Shown one piece after another: positions 48,076 to 60,944 of a stretch of DNA of 64,000 nucleotides. Positions within the stretch are counted from its first letter, which is position 1; each line of letters begins with the position of its first letter. The notes beneath the pieces were generated by a model that ran no database searches, was not told where the DNA came from, and was given only the letters and a program-made list of their open reading frames with translations. The DNA is from Lunularia cruciata (lineage: Eukaryota > Streptophyta > Marchantiopsida > Lunulariales > Lunulariaceae). The position numbers were made by a program, and so were the translations under genes. The stretch covers positions 44,993,034 to 45,057,033 of the forward strand of contig OX419762.1 in the NCBI GenBank assembly GCA_948567375.1. The letters are read 5' to 3'.

Positions 48076-49409
48076 GACAAAGTAACTACAACAACAACCC
48101 CAAACCACCAATTGCAACCGCAAGTGCCAACACCACCACGTCCCAATATTACCAAATGCTAATACCACCTAAGCACCGCCCACTAATGTAACTCTAACCG
48201 AGATAACTACACTAGGGGAAAGTGCAACCTATAACTTGCCATCATAACACACTCTCTCATGATCTGCAAGTCATCACTTCCTACCTCATCGGAGAGAAAC
48301 AAGGGTAGTCTGACTGGTGATCACTCCGGCCTCACCATCGAGAGCACACCAGAGCACCAATGCTCAAAAGTCAGGGGACCTTACACAAATGTGGTGCACA
48401 AACAAGAAGCATAGAATGGAGGGGGTCCAATCACAAGAAATCTAAACAAAAACACTCCATCTCATAACACAAGACGAGACTGACTCTGCCACCATTTGGC
48501 ATTTGACATAAGAGAAGTTTGTATCTAAGTCCTAAGCTACCAGGATCACCAAGAATAGAATCAAACTACCTCTCCTAGCCAAAGCTACATGTGTATAGAT
48601 AACAATGGTACAATCACTAGGACAACAAGTGAGGTTGGACCAATTGGCTAGGGAACCAGTCTAGGAACAAGAGATCTAGGGGTCAAACCCTATTGCACAC
48701 AATCTAGTAGGAAAGATAGAGTTTGCCAACCAATGACTAAGATCTACTCTAAAATAGCTAGCCTCACACTAGCAAGTTGGCTTGTTTGCCCTTCTAGACC
48801 TTCATAGCCCACAACCCTATGCTTCAAAGCCTCTAAACGCCAAAATTCAGCCAAATGAGGCATTTCTTCTTGCCACTTTGAACCTCCTTTAAAATTAGCA
48901 AAACTTCTCCAAATCTGCGAAAGTCCTCCAAACTAGCAAAAGTCCTCCAAATCTGGCCAAAATCTGATGTAAATCCCAACCAAAATCTAACATAAGATCT
49001 AACATAAACCCTAAAGTTGGTTGTCCGCCAAATCCCCCGCTAACTTTCTACTTGAGCCAAATTGACAACACAGGTTTTTCCAAATCACAAATTAATGAGA
49101 ATAGCTTCCCAACTCCACCTTCAATTTGACTTTTTGAGCCCAACTCATAGCAAATTGGTCCTGCCTTCACCTCCGAAGCTCAAAATCACAACCACTGCTC
49201 AAAATTTGATGTTTCTTTGCTTGAAATTTGGCCAGCGCTTCCGCACACCGTCTGCCTAACTGCCAAATCTACATCAATTGATTGAGCTTCTTTTGCACAC
49301 TAGGGAAACACTGAACTTGAATCGAGCTACCAATGATCCACCAAGCTTGGAGATACCACCAACACTTAAAGTTCCTGCACCCGATTTCCCCTTGACCTCA
49401 CTTCTCAGA
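48076..49409 (-). mobile_element. X2 untranslated leader
   Basis: No open frame. Includes short imperfect repeats of about 21 bp (AAAGTCCTCCAAA units, 48895-48975). Directly next to the 5' LTR the minus strand reads TCTGAGAAGTGAGG, with no TGG primer site, so the primer is not a standard tRNA site or the site is lost. Confidence 0.6.
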
Positions 49410-49861
49410 TGTAATCAGATTGCTTACCACTCTCAACTCAACACAACTCAGATCAGTATTTGATCTATCACTCTATAAACTACCAACAACTGGGCACTAA
49501 TTACAGTCAAGCCACACCCACTCAAGCATAGAGAATCCAGGTGATGCTCGCCGGCCTCTGTCTACCATAGCCAGGAACTCGAAGGCTCAACATCAGAGAA
49601 GTGAGCTCTTTGGAGCTCACTTCAAAACTATACCCCCTGGACTTGAGCTAGCTCTAAAACCCTAACGGTCCTATTGACGGCACACTCGATGGTGCAAACA
49701 GTGCAAAGTGACGGTGAGCCCCACCATGAAGTCAATACCCCAAACACAAAATCTGACCGTCAAAAAGCAATCTTTAAGGAATTGCTGAAATAACTCTAAC
49801 TACTATCATTGGAACTCCAGTGTCCGAGCAATCTAGATGCGGCAATACAAATGGCGTGACA
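49410..49861 (-). mobile_element. X2 5' LTR
   Basis: On the plus strand TGTAATCAGATTGC to GGCGTGACA, 452 bp. Followed directly by the resumed Y4 RT gene. Confidence 0.85.
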
Positions 49862-52426
49862 ATTTACTATTGAGGACTAAATCAACAAACTATGAAGAAT
49901 AAATATCAATTACCTTGTATGGATGACTTGTTTGATCAACTCAATGGGGCAAGGTACTTCAACAAACTTGATTTGCGGAGCAATTACAATCAAATCAAGA
50001 TTGTGGAAGAAGACATATAGAAAACTACCTTTTGACACAAGGTATGGTCACTTTGAGTACTTGGTGATGCCATTTTGGCCTCACCAACGCTCCAACCACT
50101 TTCATGAGTGATGAATGTCATATTTTGTCCATACTTGGATAAACATGTTATCGTTTTTCTTGACAACCTCTTAGTCTACAATATGACTTTGACAAAGTGC
50201 AAGCAATATCTGCAAGAAATCCTCTAGATTCTACAACAAAAATTGTATGCCAAAATCTCAAAGTGCAAGTTTGGTAAATCTGAAATAGACTACTTAGAGC
50301 ATAGAGTAAGTGTAGAGGGTATCCAAGTGTTAATAAATAAAATAGAGTGCATTCAAAAATGGAGTGCTCCAAAAGATCAGACTCAACTCAAGAGTTTCAT
50401 GGGATTGATGGGGTTTTATCATTGATTTGTCAAGGATTTCTCCAAAATTGCACAGCCTCTAACATTACTATTAGGCAAGGAGAAGAAGTGGATATGAGGA
50501 ATCACACAAGAATTGGCCTTTCAAGAGTTGAAAGATGCATTACTACATGCACCAATCTTGAAATGGTATGACCCAAAATGTCCAATCAAGATGGCTACAA
50601 ATGCATTAGGTATAGCAATAAGAGGAGTCTTTCAACAAGAATGGTAGGATGGATGGCATCCAATTTCATAGTTCTCTCATAAGTTGTTATTGGCACAATG
50701 CAACTATCACATCATTGAATGAGAAGAGCTGGATATTGTCCTTGCAACCAAGTATTGGAAGTACTATATGGGTGAGAAGGTATTTGTGATAGAGATGGAC
50801 CACAAAACTTTAGTCTACCTCAAGACACAAAAATATCTTTCTTGCCAATAGATTTGATGGGTAGAGTGGAGACAACAATTTAATATGAAACACAGATATG
50901 TGGAAAGCAAGAAGCAACTTGTAGATACATTTACCTAAATATCGATGGCAAACAATTTGGTGGTGGTGGAAATCAAGATGAACCTTGAATTCTGGCCCAT
51001 TATCCTTGCTGCTACAAAAATTGATCCATAGATTGTAGGTGCTCAATCATCCAAAGGCATCACCAACACCCAAGGACTCACCTTTCGTGATGGCAGGTTA
51101 TGGATCCTAGATGACATGGATCTAAGAACCACTATCCAAGTGGAATGTCATGATTCTGCCATTGTAGGTCACATTGGAGTGGATAAGACCTTGGATGCAA
51201 TCAAAAGCCATTACTATTGGCTCAAGATGACCAATGGTGCAATGGAATATGTTTGGAGCTGCCTACTTTATGAGCAAAATAAGGCTTCTAGTCAAGCTCC
51301 CACATGACTCCTCCAAACTCTCCCCACTCCTACAACATGTTGGAAATAGGTGAGCATAAATCTGGTTTGTGAATTTCCCAAGATCACCTTTGGGTTTGAC
51401 TCCATCGTAGTCTTTGTTGACCAACTCAGCAAAATGATTCATGTGCACCCTACCACCAAGGATGTGATTGCCCCGCAATTAGCTCAATTTTACTAAGATG
51501 CAATCTTTTCCCTTCATGGCTTGTCTCGAGTGCTCATCATAGATAGAGACACTCAATTCACTAGTTTGTTTTGGAGACCACTCTTTGGGTTATTCAAAAC
51601 CAAACTGTGCCTATAGCTTACCATCCATAGACAAATGGACAAATAGAGAGTGCGAATTGCACTATTGAGGATATGCTTAGGAGCTTTACTTTGGATGAGC
51701 AAGAGAGTTGAGACACCTTACTCCCATTGGTGGAATTTGCTTACAACAATTTAATGAATGCTTCTACACAAGTTACACCGTTCTTCCTCATGTATGGAGA
51801 GCATCCTTTCACACCTTCAAGCTTGATGAAATTTTATTCGGTGCCTACCAAGGTTGATATTGTTAACACTTTTGTTTTTAGAATCCAATAGGGTGTAGAG
51901 CATTCCAAGCACAGATTGAAGATCATCCAAAATTGGCAAAAGTAGTATGTAAATGCACACCACCACTACATGAAGTTCAATGTAGGAGATCAAATCTGGC
52001 TGTCAACCACCAACCTCAAGTTAGTTGGTCTTCATAAGCTCAAACCTTGTTTTATTGGACCTTTCTCCATCCTTCATTGCATCGGCGTCATGGCTTATCA
52101 CCTCAAGCTACCACCACATATAAAAGATCTACCCATCTTTTCATGTTTCCTTATTATGCCAATATGCTCCCCGGCCGCCCGAGTTCTCTTCTATTTAAGA
52201 AAGTCAACTTGTCCAACCCTTGTTGATAAGGCCAAAGAGTGTGAGGTTGAATGCATTCCTCAAAAATGCATCCGTGGTACTCACCATTTGCATGTGGAAT
52301 ATCTGGTCCATTGGAAAGGGTACCCATTGTTTGAGGCAACATGAGACCCAACATCCAACTTGACCAACACACCATTGTTAGTTCAAGCTTTTGAGCAACA
52401 ACTTCACAACAAGGACGTTGTGTCGT
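49862..52426 (+). pseudogene. Y4 pol, second part: RT, RNase H, integrase, chromodomain
   Basis: RT resumes with DYRGLNQQT (one base altered) and [16 protein letters not shown]; the catalytic loop reads FLDN near 50155. RNase H at 50520-50930; integrase HHCC region 51116-51300; core (VVFVDQLSKMIH near 51405, DRDTQF near 51545); C-terminal domain 51970-52100; chromodomain 52222-52400 (CEVECIPQKCI, VEYLVHWKGYP). Many stops and shifts. Confidence 0.85.
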
Positions 52427-52440
52427 AAAAGGGGGGAGGT
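52427..52440 (+). promoter_or_regulatory. Y4 polypurine tract
   Basis: AAAAGGGGGGAGG just before the 3' LTR start at 52442. Confidence 0.85.
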
Positions 52441-52441
52441 T

Positions 52442-53719
52442 TGTAATACTAGTAGTTAGACATATTATCTAGATGTGAAAATTGGCTTAGTAACATCTAG
52501 AAGGATTTTGTGTACAATGGGTGAGGTAGATCAGACAAAGGTGTCACCAAAAGAGTACTTCTACTAATAGGGTAGAAGCCAAAAATAGCCTTGAAACTTT
52601 AGAGCCAATTTTGGAGGCCTAAACAGATGAATTAGGCCTCAAAATGAAAATTTTCTTGGCACATTGGGTGAAATGGCTTGCCTTCTACCTCCTATGATTC
52701 ACTTTTCCAAAAGCATCCATGTCATTCTAAACTCCCTATAAGAAGATTCCTTTAAGATTCCCTTTGGTCAAACCCGTTTGACCAACTAGATAGGAGAAGG
52801 ACTGACATGTCACCCATATAAACAACTAAATCCAAGGATGGAGCTTGTTGAAAAGTCACCAATCCATGTATCTAATCCAAGGATGGAGTTTCCTTTGAGG
52901 GGATCCCCTTTACTATAGAATAAAGAGAAGGTGCTCCTTTGGGGCTGTAACACACATTTGTGCATGTGTGTGGTATTATGATATTTAGCTTGGTATTACA
53001 AGTATTTGAGAGATATTGTTTATATAGAGATAAAGGATGGTTTTACATTAGTCATGATTAGCTAAATTTAGTCATAACTAAGATAGAGGGGACCTTACTT
53101 TAGAGGAAGAGAAAAAATAAGCACCACTATTTTGGATTCTTGTGTGTTGACTTGGTATTATTCCTAGGTGTTTGGCTTTGAGGAAAGAGTTGAGAACTCT
53201 TGGGCCCGCAAGCCTTTTTGTTTTTGGATTCTTCTTTAGTCCAAGGATAGCCCATGTGAAAGAATCCTTGACTTAGTGGTTGGGTCAAGATAAGATCACA
53301 TGCTAGTGGAATATGCCCATGTGAATGGATATTCCTTTCTACTTTTTGACTTTACTTGAATTTTAGTCTAGTAACTTGAGTTACTATGGTAATTAGTAAT
53401 TTTGGTACTTAACTATTTCACAAACATATAAACAAGGGGTGAGGAGGTACTCATCATCCTTTCATTTGCAACTATCTCTCTCTCATTGAGTTCTCTAGTG
53501 AGCAATGCCTTGAGTCTTGGAGTGTTAGCCTTGGAAGAGTATGATGGAGTTGGGGTTTCTTGCCTTCTTAGTCCATGGTGCGCTACCATAATAGCCATCA
53601 GAGGTTCATCCTTAGTGAGAGAGAGGCCGGCGCATAGTGCATTGGAGGATTGAGTGTGGAACTTGTATTTTCTCTCTTGTTTCTCTCTTGGAGAGTTCTC
53701 TTGTCCTCAAAGTATTACA
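52442..53719 (+). mobile_element. Y4 3' LTR, interrupted by S3
   Basis: TGTAATACT at the start, ATTACA at the end; S3 sits inside at the GGGGCATTGG position seen intact in Y1 (about 7884). Confidence 0.88.
52946..53636 (-). mobile_element. S3: solo-LTR-like element, best preserved copy
   Basis: 691 bp, inverted relative to S1 and S2. Plus-strand ends TGTAACAC and GCGCATA. GGGC (52942-52945) and GTGC (53637-53640) flank it, a 4-bp duplication with one change. No open coding frame of note. Confidence 0.75.
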
Positions 53720-53780
53720 CATATACCATTGTGAGTTGTTTTTGATCTTGGGTAGAGTAATTACTTTTAGCCCTATTTAG

Positions 53781-56470
53781 TTAATGAGTCAAAAGCAATG
53801 GGATGCAATCCATTTGGGAATTCCTATTGAAACATGACTCCAATTGCAAAGTTACAAGCATCAAAATCAAGGTAGAGTGGGTCTTGAAGACACTATATAC
53901 TTCAGCTTCTAGATTGCTTATTTGTGCTTGGTGGTTCATTGAAAGCTCAAGTTCTTCCCCAAGAGATAAGTCAATGGTGTGGCCCCATGAGCATAAAAGT
54001 GGATGAATGTTGGTAAAAACTAGCCAACCCATTAAATGCCCATACTTTGTAGCATCCTTTGGAGTAGGCCAATCAATAATGGCCTTGATTTTCTCCTCTT
54101 CCATCTTGATCCCATCTAATGAGATCTTGTGACCCAAGAAGGTAGCTTCCTTCTTCCAAAAGGTACACTTTGACTTTTGCAATAAAATTTCTACTATTGT
54201 AGTCTTCTTAGGACTTCTTGCACATTATTCACTTGTTCTACCTTTGTCTTGTTATAGATAAGATATCATCTAAGAACACCATCACATTTCAATCTAATAG
54301 TACATCCAACACTTGATGCATATGATCTATGAAGACTATTGGAGCATTAGTGAGCCCAAAAGGTAGAACTCTCCATTCAAAATGCCCATACGTCGTGCAA
54401 AAGGTAATCTTTTGCACATCTTCCCTATCAATGTGGATTTGCCAATAGCCGTTGGAGAAGTACTATGCTCTTGTCAATCAATCAAGCAAGTTATCAATTT
54501 TGAGGCAAAGGATATGCATTTTTCATTATTTGTTTATTGAACCCACAATAATCAATCTAGAAAAAAATTCCTCCATCTTTCTTTGGAATGAATAGTACCG
54601 GTGCTCCCCAAGGAGATGTACTATGTAGTATGAAATCCTTCTCCAATAACTCCGTAAGTGTTGTTTGCAACTCCTCTATCACCTTTGGTGAGAGCCAATA
54701 GATTGGTCTACTCATTGGACTACTCTTAAAAAATAGCTCAGTCTTGAAGGGAATACCACAATTGGAGTGTAATCCCTTTGGTGGATCATCCACCACAGGG
54801 ATTACATAGATGAAACATATCCGCAAACTCATGAACTATTTGATGAACCATTGCTTGATGAGGTTCCTAACCCTCCTTAGGTTCTTCTTGTGCAATTGGC
54901 TAGATCCATACCGCAAAGATAGACTTATCCTCCTCCAAAGCTTGCTCTATGGCTGCTTCATTGACAAACTTCCTATCTAGGGGACTCATCTCCTTTCAAA
55001 GCTTGCTATATGGTTGGTTTCTTGACAAACTTCCCATTTTGGGACTCATCTCCCTTCAAAGCTTACTCTATAGCTACCTTCCCAACAAACTTCCTATTTT
55101 GGGACTTACTATTCTTAGGTGTCTTACCCAGAGGTGCCAAACAAGCTAATCAGAAATTCTTACCTTAGTGTTGTACTTGAATTTGTTATTGGTTCTAATC
55201 AAATTGAACCTTATGTTGTTCAAGCCAAGGTAGACCTAAAATGATATCATAGTGTAGAGGTGCCACTATAGACCTCATACACTCCAAATACTCTTTCCCA
55301 ATCTTGATGGTAACAAGATGCAAGGTATAGAATACAAAACTCTTTCTACCATCCACCATCATCAATCTACTTCCCTTTATTGGCTTGATAGGAATACATA
55401 ATTATTTTGCTAATTGCATGGACAAGCAAATTTTGGAACCTCCCAAATCAACCAAAATCCTACAACCATGATCAGATATCATACTTTGCAAGTGAATCAA
55501 ATTTGCATAGGTCGAGCCTTTGATCCCATTGGAACTAATCAAATTCCTAGCATGCGGTTAAGAATCTCTTCTTGGAATTCCTTGTTTCCTTGATCATTTT
55601 GCTCCACAAACTCCATCTGGGCAACTTATCAAGGTTACCCATTCTTGAGTGAACATTCAACAATACAATGTCCAGTTTGGCAAGGATGTCCAATTTGGCA
55701 ACAATATAAACAAACACCATTGTATCATAGTTTTTCTCTATCTGTAGTGCCAAGTGGTCTGTGTTGAATGGCATCACTCTCCCTTGGTGCTAGTTCTTCC
55801 ATCTATATGTAGTGTATTGGTAGGTTCTATGGAGGTCAAGACTAAGTTATTGTAACCAAGGAATCAAAATGTTTTGCCAATCGCATGGTTTCCTCCAAGT
55901 GTTGTGGCTCTTGCATAGTTACCTCTAATTTGGTTTGTGACTTCAAGCTCTTCACAAATTGATCTAGAGCTCCACCTTCCAGTATATCTAGAATTTGCAT
56001 GATGATGTTCTTGAATTGCATGATGTAACTTCTTATAGATCCAATCTGCTTCATCTTTGCCAACCTATCTCATGTAGCTCATGTGGCATTTATAGCTTAG
56101 AATTGACTCATAATTGCACTCTTGAATTTTTCCCATGTCAAGATTGGTATAAAAATTTGCTATTCAACTTGCTTCACTTGGAATGGCCACCATAGCTTTG
56201 CTACTCCATCCAATTGGTTGGAAGCCAAGAGAATCTATTTCTATTCATCTTGAAGATTGGTAGCTTCAAAATAACATTTGCAGTTAAACACAAAATTCTC
56301 TACTATATCCAAGAGATTCTTGCCTTTACAAACCTTAGGTTTGGGAAATTGGATTTGGTCTTCTCCTTCTCAAGTTGGTACTCTTTCTACATTAGTGCTC
56401 TTGTCATCGATGATCTTGTTGGTCCAACAATTGAGTATGGTGCTCAATTTGTTGTTGCATAGCAATGATA
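53781..56470 (-). pseudogene. Z4 Gag, protease, RT and RNase H remnants
   Basis: The open pieces are short (60-133 codons). Recognisable text: FLGHKISLDGIKMEEEKIK (RT thumb, near 54120), PIYWLSPK and LFIPKKDGG (RT entry, 54570-54700), MQLAK (protease, about 55420) and a Gag core piece (55842-56063). Broken by frameshifts and stops. Confidence 0.8.
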
Positions 56471-56759
56471 ACTTTAAGCATTACCGCTATTGTACCTTCT
56501 CTATCACACCACCCTAATCTATCTTATTTCTTAACACATAGATGCAACATGTCCATCATTCTCCATAAGTTACAACCGGAAGTACCAAGGGTTCCTTGGA
56601 CAAGGTGATTGTATTAAAAAAATTTTACCCAAAGTGTGAGGTGATGAATTGTGTGAAAAAATGCTTGGGTAGTACCTCAACATGAAAATCCCAATGGTTT
56701 GGTGGAAATGGATTTGGTGGTCCATAGATTCCATCATCCCATTCCTACTTTGATACCAA

Positions 56760-57087
56760 TGTACAAGACCAAGATCAAGGAGAGAAATAGGGAAATGCAA
56801 GATCCTATTGGGACTCTTGAGTGTGGGAAATTCCAAATGCCTTGCATGAACTTTGGCTCTTGAGAAGCTTTTCAAGAAGTTTTCTTCTAGAAGCCGCCTA
56901 CTTGGTGTGCAAGATAAGCTAGTTAGAAGCTTCCTTCTAGAAGCTACTTACTTGGAGTGCAAGCTAAACTAGTCGAGAAGCTTCCCAAGAAGCTTTCTAG
57001 ATACTTCTTGAATATTCTAGGCTCATTTGGCCTATTTGCTACTTTGTTAGCCCTAACTAACTTCATTTCTAAATTCCATATTGTTAA
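56760..57087 (-). mobile_element. Z4 5' LTR lacking its TATA region
   Basis: About 328 bp against 426 in Z1. The GAA/TTC clusters remain (56860-57000) but the stretch holding TATAAATA and the GGCCTTGTATGC sequence is deleted. Confidence 0.8.
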
Positions 57088-57739
57088 GGATCCTATCTAA
57101 GAATCACTTTAAGGTTTTCCATGACCACAAATGTATATCAAGATTCTTATGCCATTACACCTTCTCGTGGGATCTACACTCTCCATCCTACTCCAAGCTC
57201 TTTTGCATGATGACTGCAAGAGAGAGATGTATCCACCTAGTCATTATTAGCACTTTTTTCTAAGAGGACATTACTCCTTCCAGCCCATGTAGGCACTTTG
57301 GGCCATTAAGAGATAACCTCTAGGATTCATAGGTTCTTGAGAGTAGATTGTGCACCCTCCAAGAGAAGTACACCATTAAGGTCCAAGTTCCAACTAGGTG
57401 GATTGCAAGGTCTCCACAATCACCACCTACCTCTAGAGCATCATTGCTTTTGTTAATCCTTGATATTAGGTCAGGTTGAGATTACATGTGAGCAGTCCAT
57501 GCGCTCTTGCCCTCCTAGCCAATACTCTTCTTCTTTGAGACTTTATAAGATTTAGAGACCTCACACCCACCCTCCTTTGAGTACCTTCATTTGTGCTTCT
57601 ATGATTATTAGCTAGATGAGGAGTTATAGCTAACAAATTCATGCTTTGCTCATGCTCTACTCCATTCTCTATGTTTCACAATAGGTGGGCTATATGTGCC
57701 AGTTTATGAGCACCTATAGGATTACCTTTCCCTAGATGC
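57088..57739. other. No clear feature; possible 5' part of non-LTR element
   Basis: No open frame or repeat family. It may include the decayed N-terminal part of the non-LTR RT that follows. Confidence 0.35.
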
Positions 57740-59150
57740 TCCAAATTTGGGTTTTCTTCTTCTTTTTGCATTTTGCCTACGCATTGCCTTTGGCCACGCC
57801 TCTTGGAGTAGTTCATCTATTTTGAACCTCTCATGTCCTTGCTTTGGTAAAGGAGATCTTTATTGTGTGCCTATTTGCCATTGGATATGTTTCTTTTGCA
57901 TTTGGTCTCTCACACTATTTTCTCATAGTTCTAACAATATTTTTTCTTCCTTCTTGTCTCTCCATAAGTTTGCTATGGCTCCTTCAAGGGGTTACAAGCT
58001 GGTTATTATATGCATTCAAGCATCCTTGGACATTTATCCGGATTGGATGGTTATCCAAGTTGATATCCCCAATGCCTTCAATACCATCTTTCATCCAACA
58101 TTGTTTTGTGCTCTTTGATCAACTACAAATTAGATCCCTTCCTTGATCCTTTTTGTTGCTACTTTCTATAGTATAGAGACACTTCTATTGTACAACCTCT
58201 CATATTGCTATATGAGAGTTCCCACAATTGATATCAATGGAGTGCACGCAATAGAGGGATCCATTAGGGAGGGCCTTTATTTGCTATAGCACATTACTTG
58301 GGTTTATAATAGGTGGTAACCACTTTTAGTCTTGTATTTTCCCATCCATCTTGGATGCCACTTATATTATGGGCCATTTAGAGGATTTAGTTAACATGGT
58401 ATATTCTTTCACACTAAGCTTAGAATCTTTGGGTTTATGAGTCCAAACATATAAATGCAAGGTCAAAATCCCATATATAGTACTTCACTTCTATTGACTT
58501 CCCATTAGGATTCTAGTTCCTTGTAGGTGGTTTGAGAGTTTTGAGCTCTCCTTTGGGACAAGAGGATTTTTGTAGTTTGTCCATATCAGACACCTTAGTG
58601 TAAGTCACCTCCTTCCCTTGTTGGAGAATACGCAAGTGGCCTATTCCATTCTTAGTTGGTGTTACTTTCCTAAGGTTTCATATCTAACATGAGCATTCCA
58701 TCTATGGACGCATTGTTGCCAGATTTGCAAATGTTTGATAATACTATCCGTAGTACTTTGTCCACTTTGTTAGGGCTATGCATGCTCCCACAACTATTAG
58801 ATGTAGGCAACAAATAGTGATGTAGGCAAAAAATAGCTCTCCTCATAGTCATAGATAGATGTAGTCTCATAGGACAAGATGCAACCACACCAACAACATA
58901 TATTAGAGCATGAGCTCTTGTGTTCTTTTGTTTAGCAAATTGGTTCTTCCATGAGGATTGTCATCACAATAATGGATTTAGGAACTTACACCTTCCAAGC
59001 ATATCTTTGCTTGGCTCATGATTTATTGCTAGGCCTTGCATGCATATCACTCCTTGAGTTTATTGACTTTGTCTTCCTAAACTCTAGGAAGCTCTAAATG
59101 GATCTCATTAAATGTATGCACATTCTCACACTAGCATCCTCATTGATGCA
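57740..59150 (+). pseudogene. Decayed non-LTR (LINE-like) reverse transcriptase
   Basis: Scattered frames give GDLYCVPI (57850), then HKFAMAPSRGYKLVI and DWMVIQVDIPNAFNT (58055-58083; the Asp of motif A is kept), GGPLFAIAHY (about 58268-58295, with a stop where QGDPL would start), and a palm region LDATYIMG (58354-58377) where the catalytic ADD is expected. Order and spacing fit an RT with NAFN at motif A. More than ten stops or shifts. No endonuclease or tail was assigned. Confidence 0.55.
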
Positions 59151-59246
59151 CCTTTACTTGATAAAGCTCAGATCCTTTCTTGTGGGAGAAAAGGCTCTAG
59201 AGCTTAGCTACAACTTTAAGTCTTTTAGCTACAACTTTAAGTCTTG

Positions 59247-60650
59247 AGCTACACCTCTATCTGATCTACTTAGACCATCATATATAATATCCCTTAAGAT
59301 ATTACCAAGTCAATTTCTACCTCTAGATAATGTGTTTAGCTAATGGTATAACAAACTTCCTCCCTTGTAAGATGTAATATGCTCATTGCAAAATTATTGC
59401 ACAAAATATTTTTCTAACAGTAGTGCACCATTCAAGTTATCTACTTGTTCCCATATTGCCTTATATAATATGTACCAAGTTCAATGTACAAGATATTTCA
59501 CACGTGGATGGGAATTGCCAAAGATGCATTTTTGGAGAATGCCTTTGACTTTGTATTCCTCCATGCTATCAATGAGTGTTGGATAAGGTCTTACTTCTTG
59601 TATGGAAGGAAAGTGGAGCAATTAGGATGCATATCTACATTGTGAGGAGACTTGGAACATTGGATGTGTCTTCATGTGTGGTGGTAGCTTGAGGTGATAA
59701 GTCACTATATTGATTTGATGGATGATGAGAAAAGGCCCAATAAAATGAAGTCTGAGTTACAAGGGTCAAATAAGATGAGGTTGTGGATAGCCACACTTGA
59801 TCCCCAATGTTGAACTCCATGTGCTTACAATGTGCATATGGATTTGGTTCTTGTTATTTCTGGGCTATCTACAATCTATGCTTGGTGTTTGTCACACCTT
59901 GTTGGTTTCTAGAAACAAAAGTGTTGACAATGTAAACTTTTGTATCCATTGGATGGATCTTTACCAAGCTTGAAGGTGTAAAAAGGTGTTCTCCATACAT
60001 GAGGAAGAATGGTGTGACCTGTGTAGATGCATGCATTGAATTGTTATAGGCAAATTCCACTAGTGGAAGTAAGGTGTCCCACCTATCTTGCCCCTCTAAA
60101 GTGAAGCCTTGTAGCATGTCCTTGATAGTGCAATTGGCTTGCTTTTGTTTGCACATTAGTTTGTGGATAGTATGCCATGGATAAGGCAAGTTTGGTTTTG
60201 AAGATGCAAATCAGTGTTCTCCAAAACAAACTAGTGAATTAAGTGCCCCAATCAATGATGAGCACTCAAGACAAGCTATGGTGAGAAATAAGTTGGTCAA
60301 ACAAATTTGAAGAGATGGAATCTTTAGGGAATCTTCCTATAGGAAGCTTAGAACAGCATGGATGTGATAGTGTTGGAAAGCTTTCAAAGCAACAAACAAG
60401 GGTGGAGAAGGCAACACCTTTTTCTTCCAAAGAGAAGAAATTTCCATGTTTTGAGGCCTAAGTGATCTATTTAGGTCTTTGAAATTTGCCATGAAGGCTT
60501 TAAGGTGTTTTTGGCCTCTACCTTATTAACAAAGGTACTCTATTGGTGACACCTCATCTAGTCTACTTAGACCATAATATATAACATTCTTCAAGATATT
60601 ACTAAGCCAATTTCCACCTCTAAATAAGATGTCTAGCTAATGGTATTACA
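59247..60650 (-). mobile_element. Y3: short internally deleted Y element
   Basis: 5' LTR 60302-60650 (right end, GGTATTACA), joined at about 60300 directly to integrase core sequence; integrase and chromodomain to 59365; purine tract; then a 3' LTR fragment of about 100 bp at 59247-59349. Nothing between the LTR and the middle of integrase remains. Confidence 0.82.
59365..60300 (-). pseudogene. Y3 integrase remnant and chromodomain
   Basis: 106 open codons (59869-60189) give the integrase core end (FAYNNSMHASTQVTPFFLMY). The C-terminal domain (FNIGDQVWLSTT, 59780-59820) and a chromodomain (59365-59585: EEYKVKGILQKCI, VKYLVH) follow; the WKG core of the chromodomain is lost. Confidence 0.78.
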
Positions 60651-60861
60651 TGAGACTTGTACCACATAGTTCAAGAGTAGACAATCCCCTCCTGGGTTTC
60701 TTTGGTGCTTGTTATTGGGACAGTTCTTTTGCCCCCGTGGGGTTCTTTTGGCCCTATTAGTGTTTTTCTTTGTTTTTGTTCATTTGGGCTATTGGGCCTT
60801 GCACTCTTCTCTCCTTTAGAATTGTTTGTGCTATGTACTCCTTTCCCCTTTAGGATACCCT

Positions 60862-60944
<83 letters not shown>

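Larger units (their letters stand above)
39901..49861 (-). mobile_element. X2: Ty3/gypsy element with methyltransferase and PHD finger
   Basis: About 10 kb on the minus strand: 5' LTR 49410-49861, leader, Gag, protease, DNMT3-like methyltransferase, RT, RNase H, integrase, PHD finger, polypurine tract (40584-40591), 3' LTR within 39901-40583. It splits the Y4 RT gene, with ATTG/ATTT at the two junctions. LTR copies differ at roughly 43 of 447 sites (about 90% identity by my count, mostly transitions), so it is older than Z1. All genes carry stops or frameshifts. A second, more decayed copy is X1. Confidence 0.92.
39050..53719 (+). mobile_element. Y4: Y element interrupted by X2 and S3
   Basis: Protease and start of RT (39050-39900), the rest of pol (49862-52426), and the 3' LTR (52442-53719). 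Removing X2 restores the RT motif around DYRGLN, so X2 inserted into Y4. Gag and the 5' LTR are absent: the left side is the right end of Z2. The right end abuts Z4 RNase H. Confidence 0.85.
53720..57087 (-). mobile_element. Z4: 3'-truncated Z element
   Basis: Right to left: 5' LTR 56760-57087, decayed primer site (56748-56759), Gag (55840-56470), protease (about 55330-55470, LVDLG at the active site), linker repeats (about 54930-55115), RT (54300-54830) and RNase H start (53781-54182), ending at the Y4 LTR. Integrase and 3' LTR are not in the window. Y4 probably inserted into it, since Z4 breaks exactly at the Y4 LTR end. Confidence 0.85.

Noticed and set aside
60700-60863. Firm call of a LINE 3' untranslated region
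   Set aside because: Only general resemblance of T/G-rich text before a TA run; no adjacent RT on that strand.
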